DNA of 64,000 bases from Antilocapra americana (GCA_007570785.1 ML664161.1:18601856-18665855), one strand, 5' to 3'. Counted from the stretch's first letter, positions 1-10,833 are shown. Numbers and translations are program-made. Notes: generated by a model from the letters alone, not told the origin.

Positions 1-429
1 GGCGTGGATTCCACCATTGACCTGGCTTGATAGTGATCTTTTTATTTGCTATGTCCTATGAACATTCTGCATCTCTTCTTTTTCACTCATTTCACCTATA
101 ATTTTATACTTTTCCTCCTCTTTCTTTCTTGGTTTTGTGGAGACTGTCTTAGTTCTTCTTGTGCCTCTCTGACTGCCCTTTTGGTTTCCTTTTGTTGATC
201 TTCCCTGTTGTCTTCCAAAACCTTTAAATGTATTGGGTGGCCCATATGGTCTGATGAGCTCCACATCCGTGTCTCCAGCCCATGGTGGTTTTCTGAGTAC
301 CAGACAAATGTATCCGACAGCCTACTAGAAATCAGCACCTGAATGTTGCAGTGGTAATTCAAAATCAGTTTTAACTATCTTTCCACATGAAACTTCTTAT
401 ATTTATATCTTATTGAAAAGCCCAGCTTT
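1..429. other. Unassigned left edge
   Basis: No repeat family recognised. Read on the minus strand, about 1-340 is A/G-rich and stays open in two overlapping frames, one giving a short Lys/Arg/Glu-rich peptide with a TAG at 49-51. I cannot assign it to a protein, and the open frames may simply reflect purine-rich composition. See findings. Confidence 0.3.
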
Positions 430-690
430 TATCCAATTGCCCAAGGCAGGAACTTAAAAATTGTTTTAGGTTTCTCCCTCCATGCACCCCTGATATTCAA
501 TCACTAGACCACCTAAATATCCTTTTTGTACCTACTACCTCTGTCAGAGTCCCACCTCTCATCATTTCTTTCCTGAGCTAAAGCAGTGGTTGCCCTTTCA
601 GATAGCTAAACTTATGATTTTTCTCATCTCCAGTCCAGTCTCCAGTCTACCTCCAAGATGACTTCACCAAAACAAACTTAGAGGCTTAAC
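430..690 (+). mobile_element. L2 (LINE-2) fragment, diverged
   Basis: The pyrimidine-rich text follows the order of the L2 ORF/3' region as I recall it (Leu-Gly-Val-type segment, then Cys-rich TCC/CCT phrases ending near 660). It is heavily mutated and has no open frame. Family assignment is from memory of the consensus and is moderate at best. Confidence 0.45.
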
Positions 691-1917
691 CAACAAGAGG
701 GCAATCCTCATTGCTAGGGGAGAATCCTTGGGCAGTATGTCAACCCCAGACCAAGTTGCTGTGAGGATTTTTCAGTTATGTGAACCAGTGACACACCCCA
801 ACCTTCGCTATCCACTGCCCCCCATTTAAACCAGTTTCAAATGAGTTTTCTGTTGCAACTTGCAACAAAACAGACTTAACCTGCACATCACTGTTCATAC
901 AGAATAAAAATTAAGCTTTCTCTTTCTAAAGGTCAATCTTCTTCCCTTGCTTTTGCTCTCAACTCGAGTTTCCCCAGCCCAGCACACCCTCATGCCTTGA
1001 CAATTCAGATGGCTCCCTTCATTCAAAGTCCCACTCTTTTCAAGCCTCCTCCATACCTTCTTCTCTGACTCTTTCATGATGAAATAGGCATTATTAGGAT
1101 GTTCTGTGCTCAGTAGGACCACCTACAAAGGAACCCCAATCAATAGATGATGCCATCCATGGAGTCAGTTGCCGAATACCTTCAACAGCATTTGAGTGAA
1201 AAGCATGGCCAGAATGAATTGAGAAGAAACTTGTAGTTGTCGGGAGACCCTCTGAACTCTTAGAACCTCAATGCTACCTTTCAAGAAAAAGATGAATGAG
1301 ACAGTGTTTTGAAGTGAGAAGACTCTTGATAAATATCTCGTCAGGTCAAATAAAAAGAAATCTCAGTGTCTGCATGTCTCCATAACAAAAGGGAACCACA
1401 AAAAGGTGCATAGGAGTAAGAAGTTCCAGCCCTCATACAGTGTAAAATCAGTGAACTTGTGGCTTTAGATTATTACCATAGGATACATTTTCTATGTAAA
1501 ATACTCCACTAAATTTTCCTAAAAAATGAATGATTTCTCTTCATTTTCCATATTCTTCAAATCACTGGTTGTGTTCATTTATGTGATTTCTACACCAGTA
1601 ATTTTAATAACAATTTATTTCAGAATTCAGTATTAAAGTATTTTTTGTGTACAGAGAACATGTATCCTTGATTTTTCTCTGGATTCATGTATTTGCAGTC
1701 TTCTTTATAGGGAAAGACTGAACAGAAAGCAGGAGCTTGGTTTAAACACCCATTCATTGTGTCAGATCCTTTGTATATATTATGTAATTTGATCCTCACA
1801 ACATTATTACTCTGGTATGGGTAATATTGGTGGAGAGAAACCTCTCTTTGCTTTTTTTTATTTCAAGAATTTACAGCTGACAGTTCAGGCCTTGTAGATT
1901 TTCTACAACTTAAATAG
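691..1917. other. Non-repetitive, unassigned
   Basis: No gene, RNA or clear repeat seen. The composition is ordinary mixed A+T-rich sequence, and open frames are below 80 codons with no recognisable motif. Confidence 0.5.
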
Positions 1918-2150
1918 GGCAAAGGGCATAGTGGTTAAGAGCTTCATCCAAGGGTGGAATGATAGATTTAATCCATGCTCCACCCTTGAGGAGCTGTGTG
2001 ACTGTGGGTAAGTTCCTTAACCACCTTGAGTCTTGGTTTCATCATCCATAAGATGAGGGTGTTAATAGTACCTACATCATACAGCTGTTGTGCTGAGTAA
2101 ATGAATTAATATTTGAAATGTACTTTGAAGAAAGAATGGCACTTTGTAGT
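1918..2150 (+). mobile_element. MIR SINE
   Basis: Near full-length mammalian-wide interspersed repeat in sense orientation. The tRNA-derived head (CATAGTGGTTAAGAGC-like, about 1929) is followed by the core (GCTGTGTGACTGTGGG at about 1993), the CATCCATAAGATGAGGG segment and the AATGAATTAATA tail. Several substitutions fit an ancient insertion. Confidence 0.85.
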
Positions 2151-2664
2151 GTTTGTTAACAAAATTAATAAAATATTGCCCAAACATTACATCTCTTCTT
2201 TGCAATAAAAGAGCAAGGCAATTCCCTTTATCCAACCAGCATTTAAAGACAAGATTTTCAGGTCAATTTTATAAAAGGATCAATTAAACCTATCAAAACC
2301 TCTGATATCTGACTCTCCCTGAAAATCTCACCAGAATAACTGGCACAAGCCATTTTTGCTAAGCCATTAGGAAAAAATATTAAGAGTACCAATGATTGGT
2401 ACTCCCTTTATTCTCCTCTATAAACCTGAAATCTGTAACCCAAATATCCTATTAAAGAGCCTAACTTGGATAGAGAGATTTTGAGAAAGAAAGTATTCCC
2501 AAAAGTTATTTGAGGGATGTATCATCTACACGTATATATCAAGAATGTTGTATTGAGGATCTTGTAGCCATTTCCATTCTTATCAGGAAAGAGCTTGGTG
2601 TTCAACTAGGGATGTCTTCCTTGAGCATAGGTGGGGCAGTGACATGAAGCATGCCAAGACAGAC

Positions 2665-2768
2665 CTGCACCCTCATCTTATGGAGAAGGAAACAGACTAG
2701 AGAGAGGGAGTGACTTGTTGAATATCACACATGGGCTAGGACAAGGTATGAACCTAGGACCAGAAGTG
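2665..2768 (-). mobile_element. MIR core fragment
   Basis: Antisense MIR core: a 'TTATGGAGAAGGAAACAG' stretch, then a degenerate 'GTGACTTG..ATCACAC' and 'GAACCTAGGACC'. This is the usual order of reverse-complemented MIR. The ends are not clear. Confidence 0.55.
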
Positions 2769-3236
2769 GAATATGTGTGTGTTGGGAGTGATGGGTAGAG
2801 GTGGACTTAAAGACCACATGTAAGTTTTGTCAACATTTCCCCAAAGTTAGGATTTTCCTACAGGCCAGGCATTATGAAAAGGAAAGCATAATTTGCATCT
2901 TCATTTTGGGCTAACCTACCTGGATATCTGCAAAACAAAACATAATTAAAGGTAAACTCATGCAATAGGACTATCTGGGATGACAGAGGAAGAGACCCAG
3001 AGTTTCACCCCAGAAAGCTTCGGTGACAAGTATGGCAATGACTCACCCAAAATGCAAGACAAGAATGAAGAATGGCAAGCAAGAAATGTTGGCCCAAATC
3101 TCGACAACAAGAGAAGCCAAGCATAACTGCAAGCCCGTCATGGAGCTGCAGAGAATGAACTGGTCATGCAGGATCTGGTACCCAGTGATCCTTCTGTTAT
3201 GACAGATGCTCTCCAAACACTGAGAAGCTGCAACAA

Positions 3237-3288
<52 letters not shown>

Positions 3289-3298
3289 NNNNNNNNNN

Positions 3299-3345
<47 letters not shown>
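3237..3345. repeat. (CA)n microsatellite with internal gap
   Basis: About 50 bases of CA repeat stand on the left and about 46 on the right of ten Ns (3289-3298). The dinucleotide is uninterrupted on both sides, so the true array length is unknown. Open frames through it (poly Thr-His or Cys-Val) are artefacts. Confidence 0.98.
3289..3298. other. Assembly gap (10 N)
   Basis: Ten consecutive N inside the CA array. Either the gap size is a placeholder or the array could not be resolved. The real number of repeat units may differ a lot. Confidence 0.98.
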
Positions 3346-3347
<2 letters not shown>

Positions 3348-3955
3348 CATTCATCTCCCTCTGGTAGATCTCAGTTTTGGAAATGGACGGCTAGGTTTAC
3401 ACCAATATTCAAATATTAACAACACTCTTATCTGATAATGATGTGTCCCTTCATCTGGAAGAATTAGGGAAGACTTTCTGCTTGAGTTGCTGAAGTGCCA
3501 CCACTTTTCAAAGGATATCAAGTATAAATAAGTTCTATTACTTACAACAAGATGCAGGCTTTGTTTAGCTACAAAGAAGCGCAGTGAATTTCTCATTTAA
3601 GTCAAAGAGCTTACTGAAGACGACATGGCAGACATTGTTGTCGCCAAGTTGCCATTAACCACTTTTATCCTGGCTGTGGTTATGGCTTTCAGCAATAACC
3701 GGGTGATTTTGGTTTTCTGAATTCTATGGGGTTACTGCAGATGAATGCAAATGTAGGTGTTTGGTAAGGATGGGTATGGTGGTAGTAGACAAAGGCTGTA
3801 ATGCCGCAGTTACACCCATGAGAAAAAGTGTGCTAGTTGATTTTGGGAGCCTTTTTGGTTTCCTTGTGTGCTCCTGGGAAGCTGTGAGTTAGTCACAACT
3901 TCTCTGTGATGCCAAGGGGAGATCACAAATCTGTTATTCAAAGGAGTGGGTTTTC
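3346..3955. other. Non-repetitive, unassigned
   Basis: No recognisable gene or repeat. Short minus-strand frames here run into the CA tract and are not supported as coding. Confidence 0.5.
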
Positions 3956-4135
3956 TGTCTTGACTTGGATGCCATCAGCTGAATGACCATGGGCAAGTCA
4001 TTCCTAGTCTCTCAACCAAGCCTCAGTTTCTTATCTGCAAATGAGGTTAGCATAATCTATTTCATCAGATTGTTTTGAGACCTAAATAGGAAAAATATAA
4101 GTACACATGCACAGTACAACAGAGGATGTGTGGTA
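3956..4135 (+). mobile_element. MIR SINE fragment
   Basis: Sense MIR core: a 'GAATGACCATGGGCAAGTCA' block, then 'CCTCAGTTTCTTATCTGCAA' and the AT-rich tail with 'TAAGTACACATGCACAG'. The tRNA-like head is missing or too diverged to see. Confidence 0.8.
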
Positions 4136-4520
4136 TGTGCTTGTAAAAATTCACTGGATACAAATCTAGAGATGTTTTATTTCTGTTTTGAACTTGATGC
4201 CTTATAGTAAATACTAGAAGAGGACCCCCCGCAACTTGAATTCAGTTTCCATTATGGTATATGTAATAAGCTCTTATAGATTTAAAAATAGGAGCATCCA
4301 TTTAAGGAGGAGGAGGGAACATAAAGCGGGCAGACTGGGAATAGGTTGGGCTGCCCGGGCCTGGCTTCCTGGGCAGTGAGGATCCCAAGCTGTGCCAGGC
4401 CTGGACAGGAAAAGGAAATCGAAGCCAGACTGACTGGGGGAACCTCTGGAACCATTTGGAAAGAAGCAGTTTGAAAGAAAATGGGAAAGGAAACCAAAAG
4501 GATTCATGTTCTCTATTTAA
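4136..4520. other. Non-repetitive, unassigned
   Basis: Includes a locally GC-rich part (about 4330-4440). Overlapping minus-strand open frames of 71-78 codons occur in different frames with no conserved motif. I take them as chance. Confidence 0.45.
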
Positions 4521-4524
4521 CTGC

Positions 4525-4715
4525 CAGGTACCAGGCACAGGGCCAGCCCCTCATATAACCCCACATGTAGTTCTCAACACAGTTCAGAGAAGGGATGTTA
4601 TTGCCCCCAGTTCCCTGGGACACTGACAGATCACTCACTCACAACACACCTAATACATGTCAAGGCTGGGATCTAAGCCCTGGTCTCTAAATCCCATTCC
4701 CCAGCTCCTTCTGTG
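4525..4715 (-). mobile_element. MIR SINE, antisense
   Basis: The order 'ACCAGGCACAGGGCC', 'CTCAACACAGTTCAGAG..GATGTTATTGCCCC', 'AAGGCTGGGATCTAAGCCC' is that of a reverse-complemented MIR. It is diverged, and the core is partly lost. Confidence 0.65.
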
Positions 4716-4940
4716 GAATCAAGCAGTGGGGGGTGGGAGAGGATTAAGTCAAACAATACACACAAAACTCGGATTTCAATGCCTAACAAACAGGAGTTGC
4801 TGAGGAAAATCTAGTCTCTTCCCCAATACAGAAATCTGTTTTGGAATGTTTGTGTATCTGAACTTAGGTACATACAGCAGGAGGGAAATTTTCCCTTTTT
4901 ACTTATCACAAAATATGCTATCATATGCACGCATGGAAAA

Positions 4941-5144
4941 TTGTTTCTGTCGTGTCTGACTCTCTCCTACCCCACTGACTGTAGCCCGTCAGGTTCCTCT
5001 GTTCATGGGATTCTCCGCGCAAGAATATGGAGTGGGTTGCCATGCTGTCCTCCGGGGATCTTCCCTACCCAGAAACCCAACACGAGTCTTCTGCATCTCC
5101 TGTATTGGCAGGTTCTTCACTGCTAGCCCCACCTGGGCAGCCCC
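4941..5144 (-). mobile_element. Bov-tA SINE, antisense
   Basis: Full-length ruminant SINE read backwards. The Bov-A part is 'GTCGTGTCTGACTCT', 'GACTGTAGCCCG', 'GGGATTCTCCGCGCAAGAAT'; the tRNA-Glu-derived head is at the right ('TGTATTGGCAGGTTCTTCAC', 'CACCTGGGCAGCCCC'). Many substitutions indicate an older copy. Confidence 0.93.
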
Positions 5145-5620
5145 TGCCATTGTATAATGTTAATAGTACCCCAGTCAATCTTTGTAAAACAGGAGAACCA
5201 AATCAGTACTGCTAAAACATGCTGCGCTTGAATTTTAAAAACAGAAAGAAGAATCAATTGTGATTCTACCAAATTATTGGTAGAATGTGATGGTTTTTCA
5301 AGTCGTAGCTATGACAGAAGAATCTTGGATATCCAGTCTTCCTGTCACAACAGCCCAACGTGTACTGAAACTCCCGGTGAGTCAGAAACGTGTGAGTTCA
5401 AATTCCCCTGAAATCTATGGTGAGAAAATACTTACGTCAGCTCTTGCTAAGCTCCCACTAAGCACTCCATGATGGTAATTAATCAGGGAAGCTTGCTCAC
5501 CAATGTGTCCTGCAGGTCAGTCAGGTTCTTGTGCAATGATCTGGGCAACAGCTTTTGACCCACAGTTATGACAAAGTGATCAGCAGTGACACTCACACTC
5601 ACACACGGTGGCTTCATTTA
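5145..5620. other. Non-repetitive, unassigned
   Basis: No gene or repeat recognised. A 61-codon plus-strand frame at 5287-5472 has no motif I recognise. Confidence 0.5.
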
Positions 5621-5624
5621 TGCC

Positions 5625-5702
5625 TGTATTTCAGAAATGCAGAAAGACCCTGGGACCCAGGGGTCCCTCCATGAGTATTTGATGAATGAATGAGTGAACA
5701 AA
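5625..5702 (+). mobile_element. L2 3'-end fragment
   Basis: Ends in 'GAGTATTTGATGAATGAATGAGTGAA', the characteristic short-period 3' tail of sense LINE-2. Only the last part is recognisable. Confidence 0.5.
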
Positions 5703-5861
5703 CTCTAAGCCAATATGGAGATTTGAGTGCTGGTCTCATTTCAAGGAACACAGTCGCAAACTACATTCTGTACATATTAGATGATACATTTATAGGTGCC
5801 TGGGTCTGGATATAATTTTTAAATTAACTAGTTTTCTTATTATAGAAACAATACTTTTATA

Positions 5862-5946
5862 TATATGTGTGTGCATGTATATCTATACACACATATATAT
5901 GTATGTGTATATATATATATGTATGTATGTATATATATATATGTAT
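5862..5946. repeat. (TA)/(TG) low-complexity microsatellite
   Basis: Alternating TATA, TGTG and GTAT units of variable register, nearly all pyrimidine-purine alternation. It directly precedes a truncated Bov-tA. Confidence 0.9.
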
Positions 5947-5954
5947 AAATTTTA

Positions 5955-6092
5955 GGGAAGATCCCTGGAGAAGGGCATGGTGACCTATTTCAGTATTCTT
6001 GTCCGGAGTATCCCATGGACCAGGAGCCTGGCAGGCTACAGTTCATAGTGTCACACAGAGTGGGACATGACCGAAGCTACTTAGCACACATA
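5955..6092 (+). mobile_element. Bov-tA SINE, head missing
   Basis: Starts inside the element at 'GGAAGATCCCTGGAGAAGG' and runs through 'CAGTATTCTTGTCCGGAGTA', 'GGAGCCTGGCAGGCTACAG' to 'GACCGAAGCTACTTAGCAC'. The tRNA-derived head is absent. Confidence 0.9.
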
Positions 6093-6671
6093 CATGCATA
6101 GCTTCTGACAGGTATAAGATGAAACATAAAAGTCTTCCCACTATCATCAAATATCCTAATCTCATTCCCGAGGAAAAATCAATACGTAAATAAATAGTTC
6201 AATATGTATACTCTAGATTTTTTCTGTGCATATGGCAACATATATCAATAATTTTTAAACACTTGTGAGATCAGTTTTTATAGTTTGACTTTTTTACTTA
6301 AAATATTTGATTATATTTCCATATTGTATATATACATATTATACCTTATTCTTGTTAATTGTTGCAAAATAATATACTATAACATGAATGTATCCCAGTT
6401 TGATTAATAATTCCTTTTGATTGTTTTAGTAAATTTAGTGATATTCTATTGATAAGCATTTAGGTTTTCTCTCATTTTTTATTACGATGAATATTTCTGA
6501 TCATTCATTGTGCATTCATAAGAGAACATAAACAGTTTGAATCCCTACAGTTGGTGTTACCGGGTCAAAGGGCACATGCATGTTTGTGGGTCTTCTTCCT
6601 ATTAATAATCTCCAAATTGCCCCTCTGGAATTGACTATGTAGTCACCCCTTCACCAGCTCTAGCTATTTTC

Positions 6672-6975
6672 TTTCTTTCTTTTTATTGTAACAAATTCAA
6701 GAAAGACTTTTTTCTTTACAATATTGTGTTGGTTTTGCCATACACTGACATGAAGCCACTATGGGTATACGTGTGTTCCCCTCCCACCTCCCTCCTGATT
6801 CCATCCCTCTGGGTCATCCCAGTGCACCAGCCCTGAGCACTCTGTATCATGCATCAAACCTGGGCTGGCAATTCATTTCACATATGATAATTTACATGTT
6901 TCAATGCCGTTCTCCCCTATCATCCCATCCTCGCCCTTTCCCATAGAGTTCAAAAGACTGTTTTACACATCTGCA
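6672..6975 (-). mobile_element. 5'-truncated L1_BT 3' end, antisense
   Basis: Poly-T-rich left side, then 'GTGTTGGTTTTGCCATACA', 'CCCCTCCCACCTCCCTCC', 'CACCAGCCCTGAGCA', 'CATATGATAATTTACATG': the 3' UTR of the ruminant L1. It is flanked by a perfect 13-bp duplication TCTAGCTATTTTC at 6659-6671 and 6976-6988, inside an older antisense L1. The flanks show it arrived by target-primed reverse transcription. Confidence 0.93.
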
Positions 6976-7060
6976 TCTAGCTATTTTCATAATTTAAGAT
7001 ATTTCATAGGTGAGAAATGGTATCTTACTTTTTTTAAGGATATTTTTTTGATGTGGACCA

Positions 7061-7221
7061 TTTTTAAAGTCTTTATTGAATTTGTTACAATATTGCTTTT
7101 GTTTATGTTTTGGTTTTGGGGGCACAAGGCATGTAGGATCTTAGCTCCCTGACGAGGGATTGACCCTGCATCCCCTACATTGGAAGGCAAAGTCTTAACC
7201 ACTGGACAATCAAGGGAGTCT
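7061..7221 (-). mobile_element. tRNA-Glu-derived SINE (CHR-like), antisense
   Basis: The sequence 'AAAGTCTTTATTGAATTTG', 'GGCATGTAGGATCTTAGCTC', 'GAGGGATTGACCCTGCATCC', 'AGTCTTAACCACTGGACAA' is the reverse of a cetartiodactyl tRNA SINE. The B-box-like stretch and the 'GGGAGTC' end mark the 5' head at the right. The exact subfamily name is uncertain. Confidence 0.8.
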
Positions 7222-7960
7222 CTTATTATTGTTATATTTTTCATTTCTTATTTTATGAGTGAGGTTGAACATTAATTCTGTATGTGTTGGGAACTGGTAT
7301 GCCTTTTTCTATGAATTCCTTGCTCATATATTTCACTTGTTTTTTCAGTTGAATTATTGGTCTTTGTCTTGAATTGATCCCTGAGTTATTTGCATATTAA
7401 GAAACTTAGCCCTTTGTCATACATATAATAACAAATATTATTTTCTAGTTTATAGTTTGTCTTTTGACTTTGTTTATGGGATATTTTCACAGAGCAATAT
7501 TTTATTTCATTAAATTTATTTTTTAAATTTTATATTTTAATTTAATTTTTATTCAGTTCAATTTAACCCATTTCTTTTGTTTTTGAGTTTTGTGTCATAC
7601 TTTTGCCATGCCAAAACTATATATTTTTTAAATTTCCCATTTAAAAATATTTTATGGCATTTTCTATGCTTAAATGTTTGATCCATCTAGAATTTATTTT
7701 GCTTTAAAGAGTGGAGCAGAGATCAAAATTCATAGTCCTGCAAACAAGTAGACTTGTACCTTAATGTCTTTAATTATTAACCCATCTTTACTGATTTAAA
7801 AGGCTACTTTAATCATACACGACTTCAGATGTGTTATGCTCTATTTTTGGATTTTCATTCTCATTTTTAAATAGTAGCAAATATTTTAATTTCTGCCAGA
7901 TCTCATACCCCCACCACTATTCTCTTTTCACATTTTTCTGGTTCCTTTGGCATGTTTATT

Positions 7961-8279
7961 TTTCTGAATAAAATTATATTAACTGATGTGATCAAGTCAA
8001 AAGGAGATCGTCTCTCCACCAGGAACACCAGTCTGTGCTTTACATCTGGCCTTTCCCTCTGCACAGCAGAGAGTTCCCGTCTTCATCTGGAGCCTCTCTC
8101 CACCTACAGTCCTCATCTGCATCCCTTTTTGCTCTTGCAGTTCATATTCACTCATCATTAGTTCCTTGCTAACTATGCAACTAAATATACCTTTAACATC
8201 ACCATTCAGGAAAAAAAAAGGAAAAACCCTCGGCTTTGTTTCCCAGGTATTTTTTGCCCCATTTGTTTGCTCATCTTTT
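7961..8279. other. Unassigned
   Basis: No gene seen. Parts of the pyrimidine-rich text (about 8020-8160) could be an eroded L2 extension, but I cannot align it with confidence. A short poly-A (8212-8220) is present. Confidence 0.35.
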
Positions 8280-9234
8280 CAGCAGAAATCCTTAAGTTGT
8301 GTTTGCTCTCACACCCCATCATCTCCTCAACCACTGCATTAGGCCTTCCTTTCCACCACATCCCCGAAGCAGCTTTTACCTTCCATTTGGCAACTTAATG
8401 GCCAGATCTCGGCTTGCAGCCTACTTGACTTGCAATATCATTTGACACAGGTGATTTCTCTTTCTCTACTTCTATATTTTCTCCTGAGTCTTTGGGGCCA
8501 TCACATTCTACTGCTTTTACTCCTTCCTTCTATGTCTCATGTTTTAAATCTACTCTCTAAGTGCTAGAGCACCTCGCCTCTCCCCCACCTTCCCCTCTTC
8601 TTGCTGTTTCTCCTCTCCTCCTTTCCCCTCCGCTACTCTCCTCTCCTGTCCTCCACCTAGCTGATCTTCTCTAGTGCTACACATTTCAATACTCTGTGTC
8701 TCCAACCCCTATCTCTCCCCTGAACTCTGAGCTCTACACATATCTCCAATAGTCTACAGACATCTCTGCTTTGGGTGTCTGGTGGACACAATATGCTGAA
8801 GACAAAAATCTTGTTTCTTGTCCCCTATATCCACTTCCTGCCACCTTAATCTTAACCAGAGGTACAAATTGCAGTGCTACTTCTCTCTCATGCTGAGGCC
8901 AAAACTTTGGCATTGTTCTTGGCTCTTCTCTTCCCCTCACACTCCTTATTCCATCCATTAGCAAAATCTGTCAGTACGATTTCCGAAATACAACACAAAG
9001 TCCTTTCTCCTCTCTCTCACCTTCTCTCCTACTGCTGTAACTTAAGTCTTTGTTTTCTCAGTCCTGGACCTCGACCTTGTCTCTCTGTTTCCACTCTTGC
9101 CTCCCCATTCCTCTGCAGCTGATTCTTTGCACAGTAGACAGAGTGATCGTCTCAAATAAGATCTTATCACTATCTAACTTCAATTTCTCTGATGAAATCC
9201 ATCTTCTCACCATGAGTTGCAGGCTCTAAAGAAC
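8280..9234 (+). mobile_element. L2 (LINE-2), left part
   Basis: Long sense L2 segment. Recognisable are the reverse-transcriptase-region nucleotide text near 8380-8460 ('CTACTTGACTTGCAATATCA', then 'TTTGACACAGGTGAT'), the 'CAATAGTCTACAGACATCTC' block (8746) and the 'GCAGTGCTACTTCTCTCTC'...'CATTAGCAAAATCTGTCAG' block (8870-8970). The frame is destroyed. The element resumes at 10847 after an L1 insertion, giving roughly 1.4 kb of L2 in all. Confidence 0.75.
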
Positions 9235-9247
9235 CTGAGTGCTTGTT
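9235..9247. repeat. Left target-site duplication of L1_BT
   Basis: CTGAGTGCTTGTT, identical to 10834-10846. The last bases merge with the poly-T of the antisense L1 tail, so the left boundary is exact to one or two bases. Confidence 0.92.
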
Positions 9248-10833
9248 TTTTTTTTTTTTATTAGTTTTGCCATACAATGACATGAAATCGCCATGGGTGT
9301 ACATATGCTCCCCCTCCAGAACCCCCCTCCCTCCTCCCTCCCGAATCCCTCCCCCTGGGACATCTCGGTGCACCAGCCCCGAGCATCAATCCTGGGCTGG
9401 CAATTGATTACACATATGATAATTAACATGTTTCAATGCCATTCTCCCATATCATCCCACCCTTGCCCTCATCCACAGAGTCCACGAGTCTGTTCTATAC
9501 ATCTGCGTTCCTTTTGCTGTCTCGCATGCTGGGTTCTCGTTACCGTCTTCCTAAATTCCATGTATATGCGTTAGTATACTGTATTGTTGTTTTTCCTTCT
9601 GGCTTACTTCACTCTGGATAATGGGCTCCAGTTCTGTCCAGCTGAGTAGAACTGATTCCAATGAATTTTTTTTTTAATGCTGAGTAATATTCCATTGTGT
9701 ATATGTACCACAGCTTTCTTATCCATTTGTCAGTTGATGGGCATCTAGGTTGCTTCCATGTCCTGGCTATTGTAAACAATGCAGCGATGAACATTGGGGT
9801 ACACATGGCTCTTTCAATTCTGGTTTCCTCAGTGTATATGCCCAGCAGTGGGATTGCTGGGTCATATGGCAGGTCTATTTGCAGTTTTTTAAGGAACCTC
9901 CACACTGTTTTCCATAGTGGCTGTACTAGTTTGCATTCCCACCAACAGTGTAAGAGAGTTCCCTTTTCTCCACATCCTCTCTAACATTTATTGCTTGTAG
10001 ACTTTTGGATGGCAGCCATTCTGACTGGTGTAAAGTGATACCTCATTGTGGTTTTGATTTGCATTTCTCTGATAATGAGTGATGTTGAGCATCTTTTCAT
10101 GTGTTTGTTAGCCATTTTTATGTCTTCTTTGGAGAAATGTCTGTTAAGTTCTTTGGCCCATTTTTTGATTGGGTCATTTATTTTTCTAGAATGGAGCTGC
10201 AGGAGTTGTTTGTATATTTTTGAGATTAATTGTTTGTCCGTTGCTTCATTGGCTATTATTTTCTCCCATTCTGAAGGCTGCCTTTTCACCTTGCTTATAG
10301 TTTCCTTTGTTGTGCAGAAGCTTTAGGTCCCATTTGTTTATTCGTGCTTTTATTTCCAATATTCTGGGAGGTGGGTCATGGAGGATCCCGCTTTGGTTTA
10401 TGTCAGAGAGTGTTTTGCCAATGTTACCCTCTAGGAGTTTTATAGTTTCTGGTCTTATGCTTAGATCTTTGATCCATTTTGAGTTTATCTTTGTGTATGG
10501 TGTTAGAAAGTGTTCTAGTTTCATTCTTTTACAAGTGGCTGTCCAGTTTTCCCAGCACCACTTGTTAAAGAGGTTGTCTTTTCTCCATTGTATATTCTTG
10601 CCTCCTTTGTCAAAGATAAGGTGTCCATAGATGCATGGATTTATCTCTAGGCTTTCTATTTTGTTCCATTGATCTATATTTCTGTCTTTGTGCCAGTACC
10701 ATACTGTCTTAATGACTGTGGATTTGTAGTATAGCCTAAAGTCAGGTAGGTTGATTCCTCCAGTTCCATTCTTCTTTCTCAAGATTGCTTTGGCTATTTG
10801 AGGTTTTTTGTATTTCCATACAAACTGTGAAAT
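9248..10833 (-). mobile_element. 5'-truncated L1_BT (1.6 kb), antisense
   Basis: Minus-strand young ruminant L1. The order from the left is poly-T (poly-A tail), the 3' UTR with C-rich 'CTCCCTCCTCCCTCCCG', 'ATTACACATATGATAATTAA', then the C-terminal third of ORF2 (about 9609-10833). A perfect 13-bp duplication flanks it, and it splits an L2. The 5' UTR, ORF1 and the endonuclease/most of the reverse transcriptase are missing, so it cannot move itself. Confidence 0.96.
9609..10833 (-). pseudogene. L1 ORF2 C-terminal remnant
   Basis: Minus-strand translation gives the C-terminal part of L1 ORF2p. The first frame (10833 to about 10325) contains '[16 protein letters not shown]', '[13 protein letters not shown]' and '[16 protein letters not shown]'. 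Around 10320-10332 a small deletion relative to the consensus I recall shifts the frame; the continuing frame ('[20 protein letters not shown]') then runs to a TAG at 9981-9983 where a Trp is usual. Beyond it the frame stays open through the Cys/His-rich C-terminal knuckle (about 9910-9980) and '[15 protein letters not shown]' to a stop near 9609. One frameshift plus one nonsense change means it is inactive. Confidence 0.93.

Larger units (their letters stand above)
6100..7960 (-). mobile_element. Ancient L1 (L1M type), antisense, composite
   Basis: The order of phrases is that of an antisense mammalian L1 ORF2/3' region: 'GGTGTTACCGGGTCAAAGGGC' (about 6555), 'AGGTGAGAAATGGTATCTTAC' (7010), 'GAGTGAGGTTGAACATTA' (7257), 'TTTGTCTTTTGACTTTGTTTATGG' split around 7460, then 'TTTTGAGTTTTGTGTCATAC'. 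It is interrupted by a younger L1_BT end (6672-6975) and a tRNA SINE (7061-7221). No coding capacity remains. The subfamily was not resolved. Confidence 0.72.

Noticed and set aside
3043..3435. Open frames through the CA repeat (Cys-Val or Thr-His polymers)
   Set aside because: Low-complexity translation with Ns inside; no start context, no conserved domain.
5862..5946. CRISPR-like or tandem array
   Set aside because: Simple TA/TG alternation of variable register, with no spacers. The genome is mammalian.
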